A DNA stretch of 64,000 nucleotides from Chromera velia (taxonomy: Eukaryota > Sar > Chromeraceae): positions 5,001 through 69,000 of the forward strand of contig JAHBMJ010003676.1 of NCBI GenBank assembly GCA_018398765.1, given 5' to 3'. Under the pieces are notes generated by a model. It searched no databases and was not told the origin of the DNA. It saw only the letters and a list, made by a program, of their open reading frames with translations. A program made the translations under genes and the position numbers. This document shows, one piece after another, positions 47,260-59,564 of this stretch. Every line of letters starts with the position of its first letter. The first letter of the stretch is position 1.

Positions 47260-50145
47260 TTAATCGAACTGAGGCGCGACCGCTTCATACGGAGGGGGAA
47301 CCTCCATCGAGGTCAGAGGGGTCGGGGTCGGCAGGAAGGTGCTGTGAGCGTTCTGCACCTGCACGGAGCTGGATGCTGAGGCTGCTCCTCCTGCCGCACC
47401 TCCGGAGGCAAATCCAGGAGGAGCCGTCACAGTGACAGCTGAGTGGTGCAGATGAGGCTGGGCGAATTCGGGCTGTTCTTGTTCCATTCCCATGAAGTAG
47501 CAGTAGTTGTAGTAGGGAGGGGGAGGTGCTTCGGTGACTGCACCGTTCAGGTTCGGGGCGTGGGTGAGGGTGAAGGTGGTCGGGGCGGCAGTTTGAGGAG
47601 TGTGGGAAGGGGGATGGAGGTTTCCAGGCATCCCGCCGGCAGGGGGGGCGTTGGTTTTGGCGGCATGCAGTGCAGCCAGCTTGACGACTTTGCACACGCA
47701 GCTGGTCAGGAGGGCGGCGCACTTATTGACGTTCTCAGCAGTTCCTACGAGGACGACGCGACGAACTCGTGTGGGCATGTCGGGAGAGGGGGCGGTGAGG
47801 GCTCCGGGGAACGTATTGCGAGTCTGCAGAGAGGAGGCAGGGATTGTTTTTTGTTCATTCGCACAGAAAGACCAAGTGTCTTTCTCTGTCCAACAGACAG
47901 GCAGACAGGCAGGCAGACAGAGAGAGAGAGAGGNNNNNNNNNNNNNNNNNNNNNNNNGGGGGGGGGGGAAGAAGTCATCAAACATAAGTGGGTAGGAAGG
48001 GCGAAAGAATGATGGGAGAGTCCACTGCAACTTGGTTGGCCATTGCAGAACGGATGGATTGATGGATGGAAAAGAGACGGTACTGTATGGTTTCAATGCA
48101 TGTCTGTCTGGATTCATCCATCCGTCTGTTTTTTTCTTACCTGGATCCAGTACAGTTGTACAGCCATTTCTTCCGCCTGTCTTGCAGAGACCCCCAGGCT
48201 CTGGGTGATCTCCCTCATCACTCCCATCCGGGCGCTCTCTCTGGTGTCCACAAACACGCTCGCACCGCTTGACAGCTGCAAATCGGAGATCTTCGCACCC
48301 TTCTTGCCGATCACCTGAGAGAGAGACAGCAAAAGAGAAACAGAGAGAAGAGACATGCATACAGACAGACGCAGACGAGACGACTGTGTCCGCTCATTCC
48401 CTCAAACGAACTTCACGCAACCGGACCAAAATAGAGACCCAGAGAGCTACAGACACAGCGGGCACACACGAAAGCCCGTGAGAGAGAGAAAGGAGAGTGG
48501 GGGAGATAACAATGGTAGGTGGATCCTGTTTATCATAGGCAACCATGCAGCCCGTTCGAAAGCAAAGACGTACCTGGTTGACCATCTCGTCAGGAACCCA
48601 CATCGTTCTGGTTTCGGGTCCTCTCAGGTCTCTCGCAGTCCAGGAGGCAACCTTGTTCTCCAAGATCTCCGCAGCTGCGGCGATCTGTCTCTGATTCCCT
48701 CTGATCCGCACTGCCTTCCTGCCATCGGCCGCAGTCACGCGATCGTACTTCAGACTCGCACCGCTTCGGTTCTGGAAATCCAAAATGCACTTGCCACCAC
48801 CCCCGATGAGGCGAGGAACGAAGTGTGCAGGGATCCAGAGAATCTCTTCAGTCTGAGCCTCTCCAAGGGGGACTTGGTTCTGGTTCTGGTTCTGGTTCGG
48901 CGGGTTCCCTTCGGCTGTCGCTGCTCCACCAGTCGGACCCTGACCCTGCATCTGCACCACTGATCCTGCTGCGGTGATATGGATCGGCTCGCGGGTCTGG
49001 TGGGATGGGACGACAGGGGAGTACACAGTCGGGGGCAGTGCGTTGGTGTGTCCATTTCCGTTTGTAGAGACAGGGGGGGTGGACATAGGGTGAGGGGGCA
49101 GGTGAGACAACCCCGTTTGCTGCTGATGATGCTGCTGGTGATGCTGGGGGGTGAAGACAGGCCCGGCCCCTCTGTTTCCGGTCTGAGGATGGTGGTGGGA
49201 ATGGAGGTATCCCGCCGCAGCGCTGCTTTGTGCACTGCCCGCAGGGACCGTGACCTGATGGGCCACCGAGAGCTGATTGTTGCATGGAGTTCGGGTGGCG
49301 GTGGCAGTAGTGGGAGTCCCGCTGCTTTCACGGTCTCTTTCTGCGTATCCTTGCCCCACCATGCCCTGTCCTGGCGAGGGCAGGAAACCGCAGCCGTATG
49401 GGGACACACGCGGAGGGTCAAGCGCCCCCGCCATTACGACATTCCTGGGCCCGACGGTCGGAGAATCCTCCATAAAGAACTCGGGACCGTTCACATCCAC
49501 TTTGAGTCTCTCCTCTCCCACCCCCAGTCCTCGGTCATAAGGGTCTGCTCTCGCTGTTGGCGGCTGGAGTGGTTGTGGGTAGGCTGGCTGACAAGGCTGC
49601 CAGCACGATCGTGTGGAGGTTTCGACAGGCTGTCTGGAAGGGAAATGCCTGCCCTGCCCGACCCCAAGTATTCCTGGGGTATGGGGAAGGGCGGAGGAGC
49701 ACGGTTCGAAAACGACGGGGGAAAAGGCACGAAGGGGGGTGAGAGAACTTCCTGGGGGTCCTGAGATCGTGAGAAGACGCTCTGCAGAAACTCTGTTGGC
49801 GGTCAGGGGATGGACAGTGACTTGAGTCCCGAAGAGACTTTGACTTTCTTCCACCTGTCTTCTAAAATTCACTCCCTGAGCAGACAGCTGCCCATGAGGA
49901 AGAATCATACGGAGAGGCACACCATCCTTGTCGTGCAGAGACGACAGGGCATCGATCACTGCATCCTTCATACCAGAGAGCGTGACTCTATTCCAACCTT
50001 CCGTAAGAACAGAAGAGGGAGGAGACGAGTTGCAGAGTCTGAACGTGGCACAAGCTTTTGCGATGCGCTCGTCCATGAATGGTCCAGGATGCACTAGAAT
50101 GGTGGCAGAAATGTTTGCAGAACGCGAGATACCTGAGGGGAACAT
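47260..50145 (-). CDS. KH-domain RNA-binding protein, 3 exons, 769 residues
   Basis: Predicted single-stranded RNA binder. Exons on the minus strand: 50145-48574, 48314-48141, 47823-47260; both introns are phase 0 (donors GTACGT and GTAAGA). Residues about 433-500 form a clear KH domain (EEILWIPAHFVPRLIGGGGK) with GGGG in the G-x-x-G loop. A second KH starts in exon 1 (MWVPDEMVNQ) and continues in exon 2 with VIGKKGAK as its G-x-x-G loop; its C-terminal strand and helix appear to be RRVVLVGTAENVNKCAALL in exon 3, after a long insert. Residues about 75-130 look like a further degenerate KH unit without an intact G-x-x-G. Between are disordered Pro/Gln/His-rich segments, including repeated NQ dipeptides, and the C-terminus is Pro/Ala/Tyr-rich. 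The start chosen is the first ATG of the long frame. A nearby in-frame Met (MDERIAKACATF) is possible. Confidence 0.85.
47934..47957. other. Assembly gap (24 N) in an intron of the KH gene
   Basis: The N-run lies between a (GA)n stretch and a G-run, in the intron between 48141 and 47823. The true length of this low-complexity segment is unknown; the exons on both sides are unaffected. Confidence 0.95.
48879..48902 (-). repeat. In-frame hexanucleotide repeat in the KH gene
   Basis: GGTTCT units on the plus strand encode four Asn-Gln pairs on the minus strand, just ahead of the first well-conserved KH domain. Confidence 0.85.
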
Positions 50146-51221
50146 TTTTCAGAAAGCTTCTTCCAGCCCTTAGTGTCAGTTTACTTCGACAAAAAATGGT
50201 GAAGTGACGTTTTTCCGATCAGAGACAAATTCTTTTTCACTCAGATTACTCGTTCTCCTGAGCCGGTTCGTTTGCTTCTTTGCTTCTCTCCTTTCCGAGA
50301 GTCTTTCCGTTTTTTTCGAGAATCTCGAAAGGCGACCGACTGCCACACAGAGTCAGGAAAAGTTCGCTGTCATAGAAGGCACAACGAATACTTCAAGAGA
50401 CCTGAATTGTCGATCAGCGAAAAATCTGGCGCACTTCGTGCGAATGGCCGTGGGAAAGCGAAAATAATGAATTTCCCTTCCGAAATGCAGTACGCGTAAC
50501 TTGTTGTGATGAGTGCCCCGGGGCCCTCAGCGGCTTTTTTCCGGGGCACTTGCGTGCGCGCGATGTGCGCGCGCGTCATTCAGAGTTTCATTTCAGAACT
50601 CTGAATCCAAAAGTGCATGCGCATATATGATCGAATTAACTGCATGGAGATGAAGTGAGTTGCATGTCTTTCGAATCAGTTTCGATCAGGCTGTAATTTC
50701 AATTATTAATAATATCAGGCTCACGAGGATTCAGATGGCCACGGAAGTCGTGTGGGGGAAGATCAGTTGCTCGTTCTACATCGTCTGTACAATGAAAAAG
50801 GATCGATATTCGAATGACTTTTGTGTATTTCGATATTTGATCTCAAGAGGATAAGAAAGAAGGAGACGTGCTTTTCACCTGGGGAGAGTGAGGGCGTTCA
50901 TACTGCGGGTTGCTTTCGCTCCGCTCAGGTGTGTATGAATGTCATCAAGATTCTGCGTCCCTTGCTCCTTTTATTCTCCTTATCGGATTTTGTACGCCTC
51001 CCTGTATCTCTTTTTTTCTTCTTGCTGAGAAAGAGAGACGGGAAATGCTCGATACAGGCTTCCCTGACATTCAAAACATTGGAATACATCGCTTTGCCTT
51101 GCAAACTGGCTGCAATCACCCCTGTTTTTTTGCAGCTGTAAGCCTCAACTACATCACTTCTCTGTACAGCCGTTTTTCTCTTCACTCGTAAGTGGAGACA
51201 AGAGGGAAACCGAGTGGCAGG
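50146..51221. other. Divergent spacer between the KH gene (-) and the 1,630-residue gene (+)
   Basis: About 1.1 kb separate the two start codons. It contains the inverted-repeat cluster at 50513-50606 and otherwise ordinary mixed sequence. Both promoters and 5' UTRs must lie here. No TATA box is convincing. Confidence 0.5.
50513..50606. repeat. Cluster of three inverted repeats in a divergent promoter region
   Basis: First, GTGCCCCGG at 50513-50521 pairs perfectly with CCGGGGCAC at 50541-50549. Second, an alternating GTGCGCGCG/GCGCGCGC stretch at about 50552-50575 is self-complementary. Third, ATTCAGAGTT at 50578-50587 pairs perfectly with AACTCTGAAT at 50597-50606 across a 9-base loop. Together they could form three consecutive hairpins in DNA or RNA. 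Confidence 0.8.
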
Positions 51222-53287
51222 ATGATTATCGAAGACATTTCTGATTCTGAGACGTCGAGTCTGAAGCCTCCCAGACTCAGACCCAAGCCCATCACTGAGC
51301 ACAAAAACAACAAGAGACATGACGAGCAGCAGAAGAAAGACATGGAGTCTGTGAGGGGACATAACACAGCTCCCCTTTCGTCTCCCCTGACAACTTCCAC
51401 CCACTCCTCTACATCTGGCGCTAAGTCCTCTTCCGCCTCGAGCGAGAGAAGAGATTCTCCCGCATATGATCCACATACAGAGAAAGAAGTGAAGCCGACA
51501 TCCCGGTCAAACAGTCTCCTGTCTTTGGTGCCTTTCTCTGATTGTCATGGCGGGGAGGCTCAGTCTCAGCCTCGACAAGGGACTTCAAAAGAAGGACAGA
51601 GCGCCGCGACGGTTCCTGTAGAAGGAGTAAAAGACGTCCCACCGGGGCAGTCTGACGCCCCAGAGGAGTCTTTTCTTTCCTTCCCGAGGGCAACGGACGA
51701 AGAGTTGGCAGAGTTGGAGGCCAGGGTCTGCAGTACAAAGTCTTTCTTGACTTTCGTCAGAGGGTGCGGAGACGATTCGATCCGGTTGGGGACGTTTCTT
51801 TGTTCTGAAAATTTCCGGATCCTTTTTGGATCTGGCGATTCATTGGGACAGAGGGCTTTGATTCTACTGGTGTTGATTGACGGGGCCTCTCGGGGAAATA
51901 CGAAAGTCATTCAGACAGTGGGTGAGTGCCTTGATTTGGATCTGTGGCAGAAAACGAAATTTGAATGGAATTCGAGAGATGGGGAGCACTTGTTTGTGGA
52001 TAGTCTCGCAGGTCTTCTTCTGCTGGAGGCATCGGACGCTGGGTCCATTCCGGTGGCAGAGGCTGTGTGGGAGTATGTGAAGGGGGAGTTCGAATTGTGT
52101 GGACATGGGAGTGTGAAGAAAAAGAAGGACCGAGACTTCAAGAAACTACTTCATGAATGTGGAAGGGGGGGGGCAGGGGAGTTTCGTGATGTTCTGATGG
52201 AGGACTTGAGGGATCTGTTGAAGGTGAAGGTGAGGAGGGCCATCGATCTGAGTGAGGAGCGTCGTCGTAAGTGGAACAAAATGGATTCTTTTTCATTCAA
52301 ACTTCGTCGTGATCTGTATCAATGTCCTCCGGTCTCTGCTTCTGAGTCTGCGTCTGCTCAGACGGAAGTGAATGCGCAACAGACAGGAAAAAACGAAGAC
52401 AAGAGAAAGACCGAGAAAGACATTATGCGTGACGCAGTAGCAAGGAAGTTACTACAGGGGGGGCTAAACATTCGACACCGTCTTTCTGGTTCTTCGCTCT
52501 CCATTGGCGCCCGGTCTCGACCTGCGTTTACGGGGTGTCCGAAGGTCGGCAAGGAGCTGCACAGAGAAGAAGAAAGGAGGCCGAAAAACATGGAGAGGCC
52601 CGGTACAACTGTCCCCAGGGCACAGGAAGAGGAGGGGGGGAAGAAGGCGACGGCGGGTCAAAGAAGCGTTTTCTTCGACACCTCCCCTCTCTCGGTTGCG
52701 AATCGAACCATCTATTTGAAGAGTCGTTTCCTCAATCTCCTCCGAATCATGTGTGAGTAAGTGAATGAGGGTTTCTTTCGGGGTGGGTATGGGCGGCTGG
52801 TTGGTGAGAACGAGGGCTGCTTGGTGTCACCATACAGGTCTCTTCGTGGGCACTTATGGAAACTTGATAAAAAATCGTTTTTTTCTTTCGCGCGCGCGCG
52901 CGTGTGTGTGTGTGTGTGTGAGAGAGAGAGTCGATGTGTCTGCATATCTGTGTGCGGACATGTGTCTTTGTGCTCTTCTATCGATGAGAAGAAGAAGGGG
53001 GGGGATCTCTCCATCTCTATGTTTATGCATCCGTGTAAGGAGGGACTCAAGAATCTCCACATTGTCTCTTTACCTTTTTGCAGACCACGAAGAACAGGAG
53101 AGTGGGGCTGGAGAAGTGGGGCTTCGAGGGTATCGAATGGTAGTTTTCGTGCTTAGTTTTTCGCCTCTTTGCGTAATGGCCGGCCAGTTATTTCTCCTCT
53201 TCGCCCCTCTTGTGTAGCTTTCCTGCTGTGCGCTGCTAGCGCGCGCGCACACACACACACACACACACTCAAACTCACTCACACAGA

Positions 53288-53335
<48 letters not shown>

Positions 53336-56300
53336 ACATTTCAAAACTTATCTAGAGTGAGTTTGATAGAGCCATCTGTGAGAGAGAGAAAGAGCAAAAA
53401 TACAGACACGGAGGGAGCAGTCTTTTCCACACTGCGATTCGTCCCCTTTCCCTGGGTCCTGCTCTGTCCTCTCGATGTCTTGCTGGATGGATTTGTTGAT
53501 TCTCTTCTCTCTGCCCTCTACGTGACGGCTGCTCCATTTGTCTGTTTGTCTGTTGTTCCTTGCAGAGGTGCCAGACCCCCGCGTACTTCTACTCACTCGG
53601 CCTGAAAGCCTCCCCCTCGGAGCTGATGAAGTTCCTCCAAGAGAATCCTCAGGTGAGGGGGGTGTTCAATTGGGGTGTATGGAGTCTTGAAGAAAGGGAT
53701 CGAACGGGGAACCCCAGGTGGAAAGAGAAGAGAAGGAAGAACCACGGCCGGAGAAAAGAAAAAAAAAGAACGGATGCGATCCGCTCAGTGCGTGCTGGCT
53801 GATGATATCTTTCCTTCCCTCTATCCTGCAATGTCTGCTCTCTGCATTGCATTCATCCGTCAGACTTTGCCTTCTTACGTTCGCGTATGTATCCTTCTCT
53901 CTTTCGTTCTTTCTTTCCTGCTTTCTTTTCTTCTGTGTCTGTCTCCCTGCCTGCCCGCAGCTAGAGGTCCACGCGACCTTCGACAGGGTCGGCCCGAGCG
54001 ATGCCCCCTTCTTGAGAACGGTGGCCCTTCTTTTGGGGGCAGTGAGGGGGGACAACGCGGATCTCCTCGAGACAGTACTCCGAGAGTCCAACATTGACCT
54101 CAAGATCCTGGCTTGCTGGGACCTCGAGTGTTTCAGTGGCAAGAGGTTTACCTCACCTGTGATGTTGGGGCATGCACTTCTTGAGGAGCCTGGCTGCATT
54201 GGTCTCCAGGCCTGAGGTGGTGTCTCGGGTGGGGTCTGAGGTTTGGGATCGTTGTATGCGGACGGGGGCGGGGGTGTGGGTGGAACGGGCTGAAGAGGCA
54301 ATGGCAGACTCTGCGTGGGGTGCTGTGGGGCGGGAGAGGGTGGAGATTGTCGAGCTGATGCGCAAAGAGGGATGGCTCAACAGTTGCTTCGATGCGATAC
54401 TTCAGAGAGCGATTGAGCTCGAGCTGCCCTTCTGCCCTACGTATTGCCTCACTCATTGGAATGACAGTGTCAGTAGAGTATTCAGAAAAGGGAGGAGGGC
54501 ACGGACACACACACCGACAGAAAGGGAAAGAAGTGAGAGGGTGCGAAGAGAGAGGCTCTCTCCCAGCCGCTCCCCTTATCACTCCCGGCGGTACCAGTCC
54601 CCCCCCCCGCTCCTGCTACCGCTCCGGCTTCCCCTCCGACGATTCAGAGGCAGAAGAGGGGGTTGACGGATTCAGATTCAGAAGCCGACATCCTCCTCGA
54701 TCCCTCTCCAGAGCTTCCCCCCGTCGTTCCTCCGCCTCCTCTCGAGACTCTCTCCACAGGAGGAGAAGAGATGAAGAAGAGAACGAGTGGGGGGGGCCTC
54801 CTTCTGTTTACCGACAGAGAAAATTCAGTTCCCCCCGTGTCTCCTCCTACGGTCACAACAACGAGGGGGTGGAAGAATGGGAAGAAAGGGGAGGGGAGAG
54901 AGATTCGGATAGTAGATCCTATGCAGAAGAAGCTCGGCCTTTCCCTCTTCAGTCCCCTGAGCACGACTGTGATGCAAGCAAAGAAGAGTGGGTGGGATTG
55001 GTGGAGGAGGGAGGAGATGGGGAAAAGGAGAGGGAGAGGGGGATCCATCAGTGGGAGAAGAATGAGGATGAGGAAGAGCCGGGGCCGGACCCCGACAAGC
55101 CGTTGGATGATAGAGACGAAAGGCCTGACGCTCTGCTGATCAACAGAAGAGAACTGATAGAAAACAATTTGCCCGAAAAGCCTTTGTCCTCTCTCGAGGC
55201 AGAAGAGGAAGAGGAAGAGGAGGAGGAATTGGAGCACAAGCAGCCTCTGCCTGAGGGGGAGGAGGAGCTTGAAGTCGTTCCCATCGACAAAGCGGAGATG
55301 CGTATGCACTCTCTTTTCTCCCCACACGCCAGTCTGCTTTGTCCTCCTCGCTCGTGTCTCTCAAATACCCTTTCCTCTTCTCCGACAGTCGATCGAAATA
55401 TCTCACCGTCTCCTTCACCCCCTAGACAAGCGCATCCTTCCCCTTCCTGTTTCATTGCAGACTCACACCCTGAACCGAAGCGATCACCTCTTCTGCCCAC
55501 ACCCCCATCTGACAAGCTTGCCGTCCCCCTGTCTCTTCTTCAAGAGAACCCCAAAAAAACCCATAACGACGCACCCCAGCCGACCATCCTGCCGCCTCCT
55601 GTGCAGTGGCAGAAGCAGAAGAAGAACCCAGAGAAAGAGAACACCCGTTCGGGGGACTGTGAGGAGGACAAGCACGACCTGCGCAGACGCCACACCTGCC
55701 CGGAGAGTCACCCCCACGTTCCATACGAGCATGCTGGTTCTCTCAGCGTCAATCCGTTGGGCGCGGCTTGGACTGCGGCTCTGTCTGGTTCTCTTGCGGA
55801 AAATCAAGGTGGGGAAAGAGGGAGCGTGCCTCGTCCTCCTGCACACACGTCTCTTTCCGGTTCCTTCTCGTCCTTCCCTGTCTTCCCTGCTCCAACAGTA
55901 CCCAGGGGAGGGGGAGGGGGGGACAAACAGAGAGAATGCCAGGACACAAAAGCGTCTCCTCATGAGACAAAGGAGGGGGGGAGCATCTTCCCAGACACCT
56001 CAGGTGAAGCCGCTGTCCGTCCTTTCCCTGGCCCAGGCCTGGGAGGTCCCGTTGAGGGTGCAGAACGTTGGGGTGGGGTCTCTCATGGCTTCTTCATGAT
56101 GAGGCAGCAGAGGCAGAATCCTTCTTGGGGGGGGCAAGGGTACCCTACGCAGCCCATGCAACAACCTCCCCCCCCACCCCCGGGCCCTCCCCCACCTCTT
56201 CAGTCGGACACGAACCCGACCCGTCCTCCGCAGCGTCAACCACACCTTCCTTTGCCCTTCCCCCTGGTGCACATCAACTCTCGTTTTCCTGCGCCGCCTC

Positions 56301-57642
56301 AGCCCCAGCCCAAAAAGATTCTCAGACGGCCCCAGGGAAAGTCCGACAGAACAGAACTACAGAACACAAAAGATGTCTGCCCGTCTCGGGGCTTTCCCTT
56401 CGGTCATGGAGACAAAATCCCCACAGGCAGAGATGAAGATGTGCTCGGACGTATGCGGTCTTCCCTGGACTCGGGTCTGTCCTCTGACTCCTTTGACTTG
56501 CGTGTTTCCACTGAGACAGGGAGAGTAGAAGGAGGGGGGGAGGGAAACCAGGAGGACTTCAGAGGGGAACGTGAGGAGCCTGCTTCCCCTTTCGACCTCA
56601 GAAGAGAGACGGCTTTCCTGCTTTCAGCGTCTCAGAAAAAAGCAGAGAACAAAGAAGGGGGCGGTCTGAGCAGGAGTATTTCGGAGGAGTGGGAGGATAG
56701 AAAAGGGGGAGAAGGGGGCGGAAAAGAAAGATGGGGTTCAGACGGAGAGAGAAAGAAGTTTAAATCTGGCCAGACAATTTTGGGCGGAGGATCTCAGAGT
56801 CCTCACGAAAATGGAGGGGGTTCTCTCTTCCCTTCCCCGTCTTCTTTGCCTCCCGCTTCTAATGGGAGGGGAGTGGGAGATGACTCGGCTTCTCGCCCTT
56901 CGCTCTTGGATGATCGGGCGAAGCCCTTTCGAAAGGAGGCAGAGAGAGTAGGGGAAGTGAGGGATGAAATGAATGACAATGTATGTGAAGGAAGTGCAAT
57001 GCATGCCATTGGGGGAACAGCAAGGAAGTGATGGTGAGAGAGGGACTGATGACGAAGTGGCTAAGAAGGACGAAGGCGAGGAAGAATGGATCGTTTACAG
57101 GTCTCCGGGGAGGGATGGACCTCGGTCAGAGGCTTCTTCGTCCTCTCCCGTCCACACAGAGGGACCTTTTCTTTTGGTCAGTCTCTTTATCTTCCTTACT
57201 GCTTCTCTACTTCTCTTTCCCTCTTTTTGTGAGCGCATGAATGTGTCCGCATGTGCGTTGTTGCGTGATGCTCGTTCTGGAAGCATCGTTGACGGAGCGG
57301 AAGGAGATTTTTCCACGGCATGTTTTTGGTGAATCGATTCGTTCATTCATGAGACTGATTTCGTTTTGAGCTTTCGTTTTGGCGTTGCCGTGATCGGCGG
57401 TGTATTTGCGCGCGCCCCTTTCCCTGCATGTATCTCTGCACGAGAAAGCGCATGTACCTTTTGTTTTCCTCATCAGTTTTGCTCCCTTTTCTTCTTCTTC
57501 TCTGCAGGTGGGTCCGCCTTCTCCCTCTCCCTCTGCGTCTTCGACTTTCTCGTGGCTCGACAAAGTCTGCAGCCATGAGGCGAGGGAGAGCCTCTTGCTT
57601 CGCTCCGTGTCTGGAGAGGGGGAGGAGTCTCTCGTAGAGTGA
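51222..57642 (+). CDS. Large protein of unknown function, 8 exons, 1,630 residues, mostly disordered C-terminal half
   Basis: I do not recognise the family. Exons: 51222-52752, 53084-53139, 53566-53652, 53961-54145, 54186-54468, 54521-56980, 57021-57176, 57508-57642; phase closes throughout. Residues about 155-400 and 530-715 look globular and helical (for example RALILLVLIDGASRGNTKV, FLRTVALLLGAVRGDNADLL, RKEGWLNSCFDAILQRAIEL). Residues about 715 to the end are low-complexity: SR/RS-rich, then acidic, then Pro-rich (around 56160-56300), then Gly/Glu/Ser-rich. SR-rich and proline-rich tails suggest an RNA-related or scaffold role, but that is inference. Three introns are very short (40, 52 and 40 nt). 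The 19-codon second exon is supported only by phase and splice signals. The ATG at 51222 is the first in-frame ATG; upstream in-frame sequence contains only a GTG. Confidence 0.75.
52893..52931. repeat. Compound (CG)n-(TG)n-(AG)n microsatellite in an intron
   Basis: Three dinucleotide runs follow one another in the first intron of the 1,630-residue gene. Confidence 0.88.
53239..53334. repeat. Compound (GC)n-(CA)n-(GA)n microsatellite in an intron
   Basis: GC, CA and GA runs follow one another between the exons at 53084-53139 and 53566-53652. Confidence 0.88.
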
Positions 57643-59564
57643 GGGGAATGAGAGAGGACAGACAGACGCCGGAAAAACGCTGAGGAGATTTGAGGACGAG
57701 TGGATGGAAGTGAGGCAGGAAGCTGAGGAGGAAGACAGACAGACTGACAGGAATTGAAGTGCGTGGGGCGGGTTTTTGGTATTTGGGGATGGGGGTAGAC
57801 GGGCAGACAGATGTACAGGGGTGCGTCTGATGAATGAATGATTGATGCAATGTCGCGAAGTAATGGAAGAATGGAGGAATCAATCAAGGAAGGAAGAAAG
57901 GAAGAGGTCGTACAAGAAATGGAGGAAGTCGACTAGCTGTAGAGGCGGAATTTCTACCTAAATGCTTCTGTTCTTGCTATGTGTACTGTGCAAGGGGAAA
58001 AGAGAGGCGGCTTTGGACTTTGTCTCGCTCTTAATTTGTTTTCCTTTTCTCCCCTGATTCTTTTTTTTTGCGTTCATCGGATCGAGCTTGATATATGCCT
58101 TCCACATCGAGAGGGGAGAGAGGTACTGCTTCAAATACCAGATCAGTTAGCACTCTCCTCCCTTCTCTTTTCTTTTCCCCGTCTCTTTCCCCCTCACGAC
58201 GCTTTCTCTCCTCTTCCCTTCTCTTTCTCTTTCAGTGTCCACTTATTTAATAATTAACTTTCGCTCGGACGTGCAACTGTGCACTGCTGCTGAGGGGTCC
58301 TGCATGTGGATGAAGGAAAAATTTGGAGCCAAGGGCATGCTGAAAACTGCATGCGAAGTTGACATATAAGATTGAATGATGGATTGTAATTTGATAGAAC
58401 TGTACATAATACTGTGAAAGTTGTAATAACTGTTTGATACATAGCGTTTATAAGTCTCATCTAGAAGTCCCATACTAGGATACTAACCGTTACTAACAGT
58501 TAGAGTAGCATTCTATAGGGGTAATTTTTTTAAAGAAGCTATATATTAAGTATTAATATGTAAAGCTTTAATATTGGTTTTTTAACTTAAGATTTTTCCA
58601 AAGTCTGGACCAAAGATCTCAGGCTTTTAGGAATATCTAGGAGTGGTTTCTATATATATATAAATATAGTAAATTCTGTCGATCAAGAAATATATATATT
58701 TATTTATATATATATACAAAAAGAAATATAAAAGTAAATAATGTTCTGCAATGTTCAGCAGTAAAATAAATATATTATATATTATCTTCCCTTCACATAG
58801 AAATATATATATGTCTAAACCACGCCTACAGAAATATAGAATATCTGTGACTTTTAGAATATGCGTTCATGCACAAAAATACAGTTTTGTATACACTGTA
58901 AGTTAATTCTTGATATAAAAAAAACAAAAAAAAAAACTATTTCCATATATATTCTTCTAAACTAATTTGGAAACTGGGTTACTGGGATTCCAAGGATATG
59001 ATACATCTTCCGGGTACCCTCCGCGGTCCACTGCGTAGAAAAGGTTTATACGCTAGCTTCTAGCCTAGCTTATACCGTCAACAACCCAAATTTCTAATTC
59101 AATAGTCTCATTCTCCTTGATTCTCCTCATTATTCGCATGCATGCGATATAGGAAAAAAATTAAAATTTAGATCAAAATCAGGAAGGAGAGGGAATCTAT
59201 TGTTAAATCTAATGACCATTCGATCATCATCATCATCATCATTGTCATTGGTTTTAGCATTGGTTGGTCTGTATACTGTAGGCCACCATACAATGCATGA
59301 GTCTACTAATAGGCTTATGTTTCATTACCCCGACGTAACCCCGTCATCATCAATGATTCATCATCATTATCCTCATCATCATATGCGCAACCGCTATCGG
59401 CCCATGATTAGGCGTCCAGCCTTCGGCAAGTCGACACAGGCAGGACAGGTTGAAATAACGGACTAAATTCTACACTAAATTTCTTGCAGAGCAGCAGAGC
59501 AGCACTGGCATCTTACGTGCATGCACAAAACTTGGATTTTGGCTTGAAACGTTCAGATTCATTC
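57643..59564. other. Convergent-end spacer with A+T-rich island at about 58240-59200
   Basis: It lies between the 3' ends of the 1,630-residue gene (+) and the phosphatase-like gene (-). From about 58240 the sequence turns strongly A+T-rich, with alternating TATATA at 58650-58720 and A-runs near 58917-58937. An 88-codon frame at 59200-59466 is rich in Ser and His because of ATC/CAT repeats and is not convincing as a gene. No RNA gene or intact mobile element is seen. Confidence 0.55.
59222..59243. repeat. (ATC)n microsatellite
   Basis: About six to seven ATC units. Shorter CATCAT runs recur nearby at 59344-59386 and again near 39808-39823 beyond the LINE tail. Confidence 0.75.

Noticed and set aside
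54644-55515. Long minus-strand frames opposite the 1,630-residue gene
   Set aside because: They arise from low-complexity purine-rich coding sequence on the other strand; Ser/Leu/Phe runs only.
59200-59466. 88-codon Ser/His-rich frame
   Set aside because: The residues come from ATC/CAT triplet repeats in an A+T-rich spacer.
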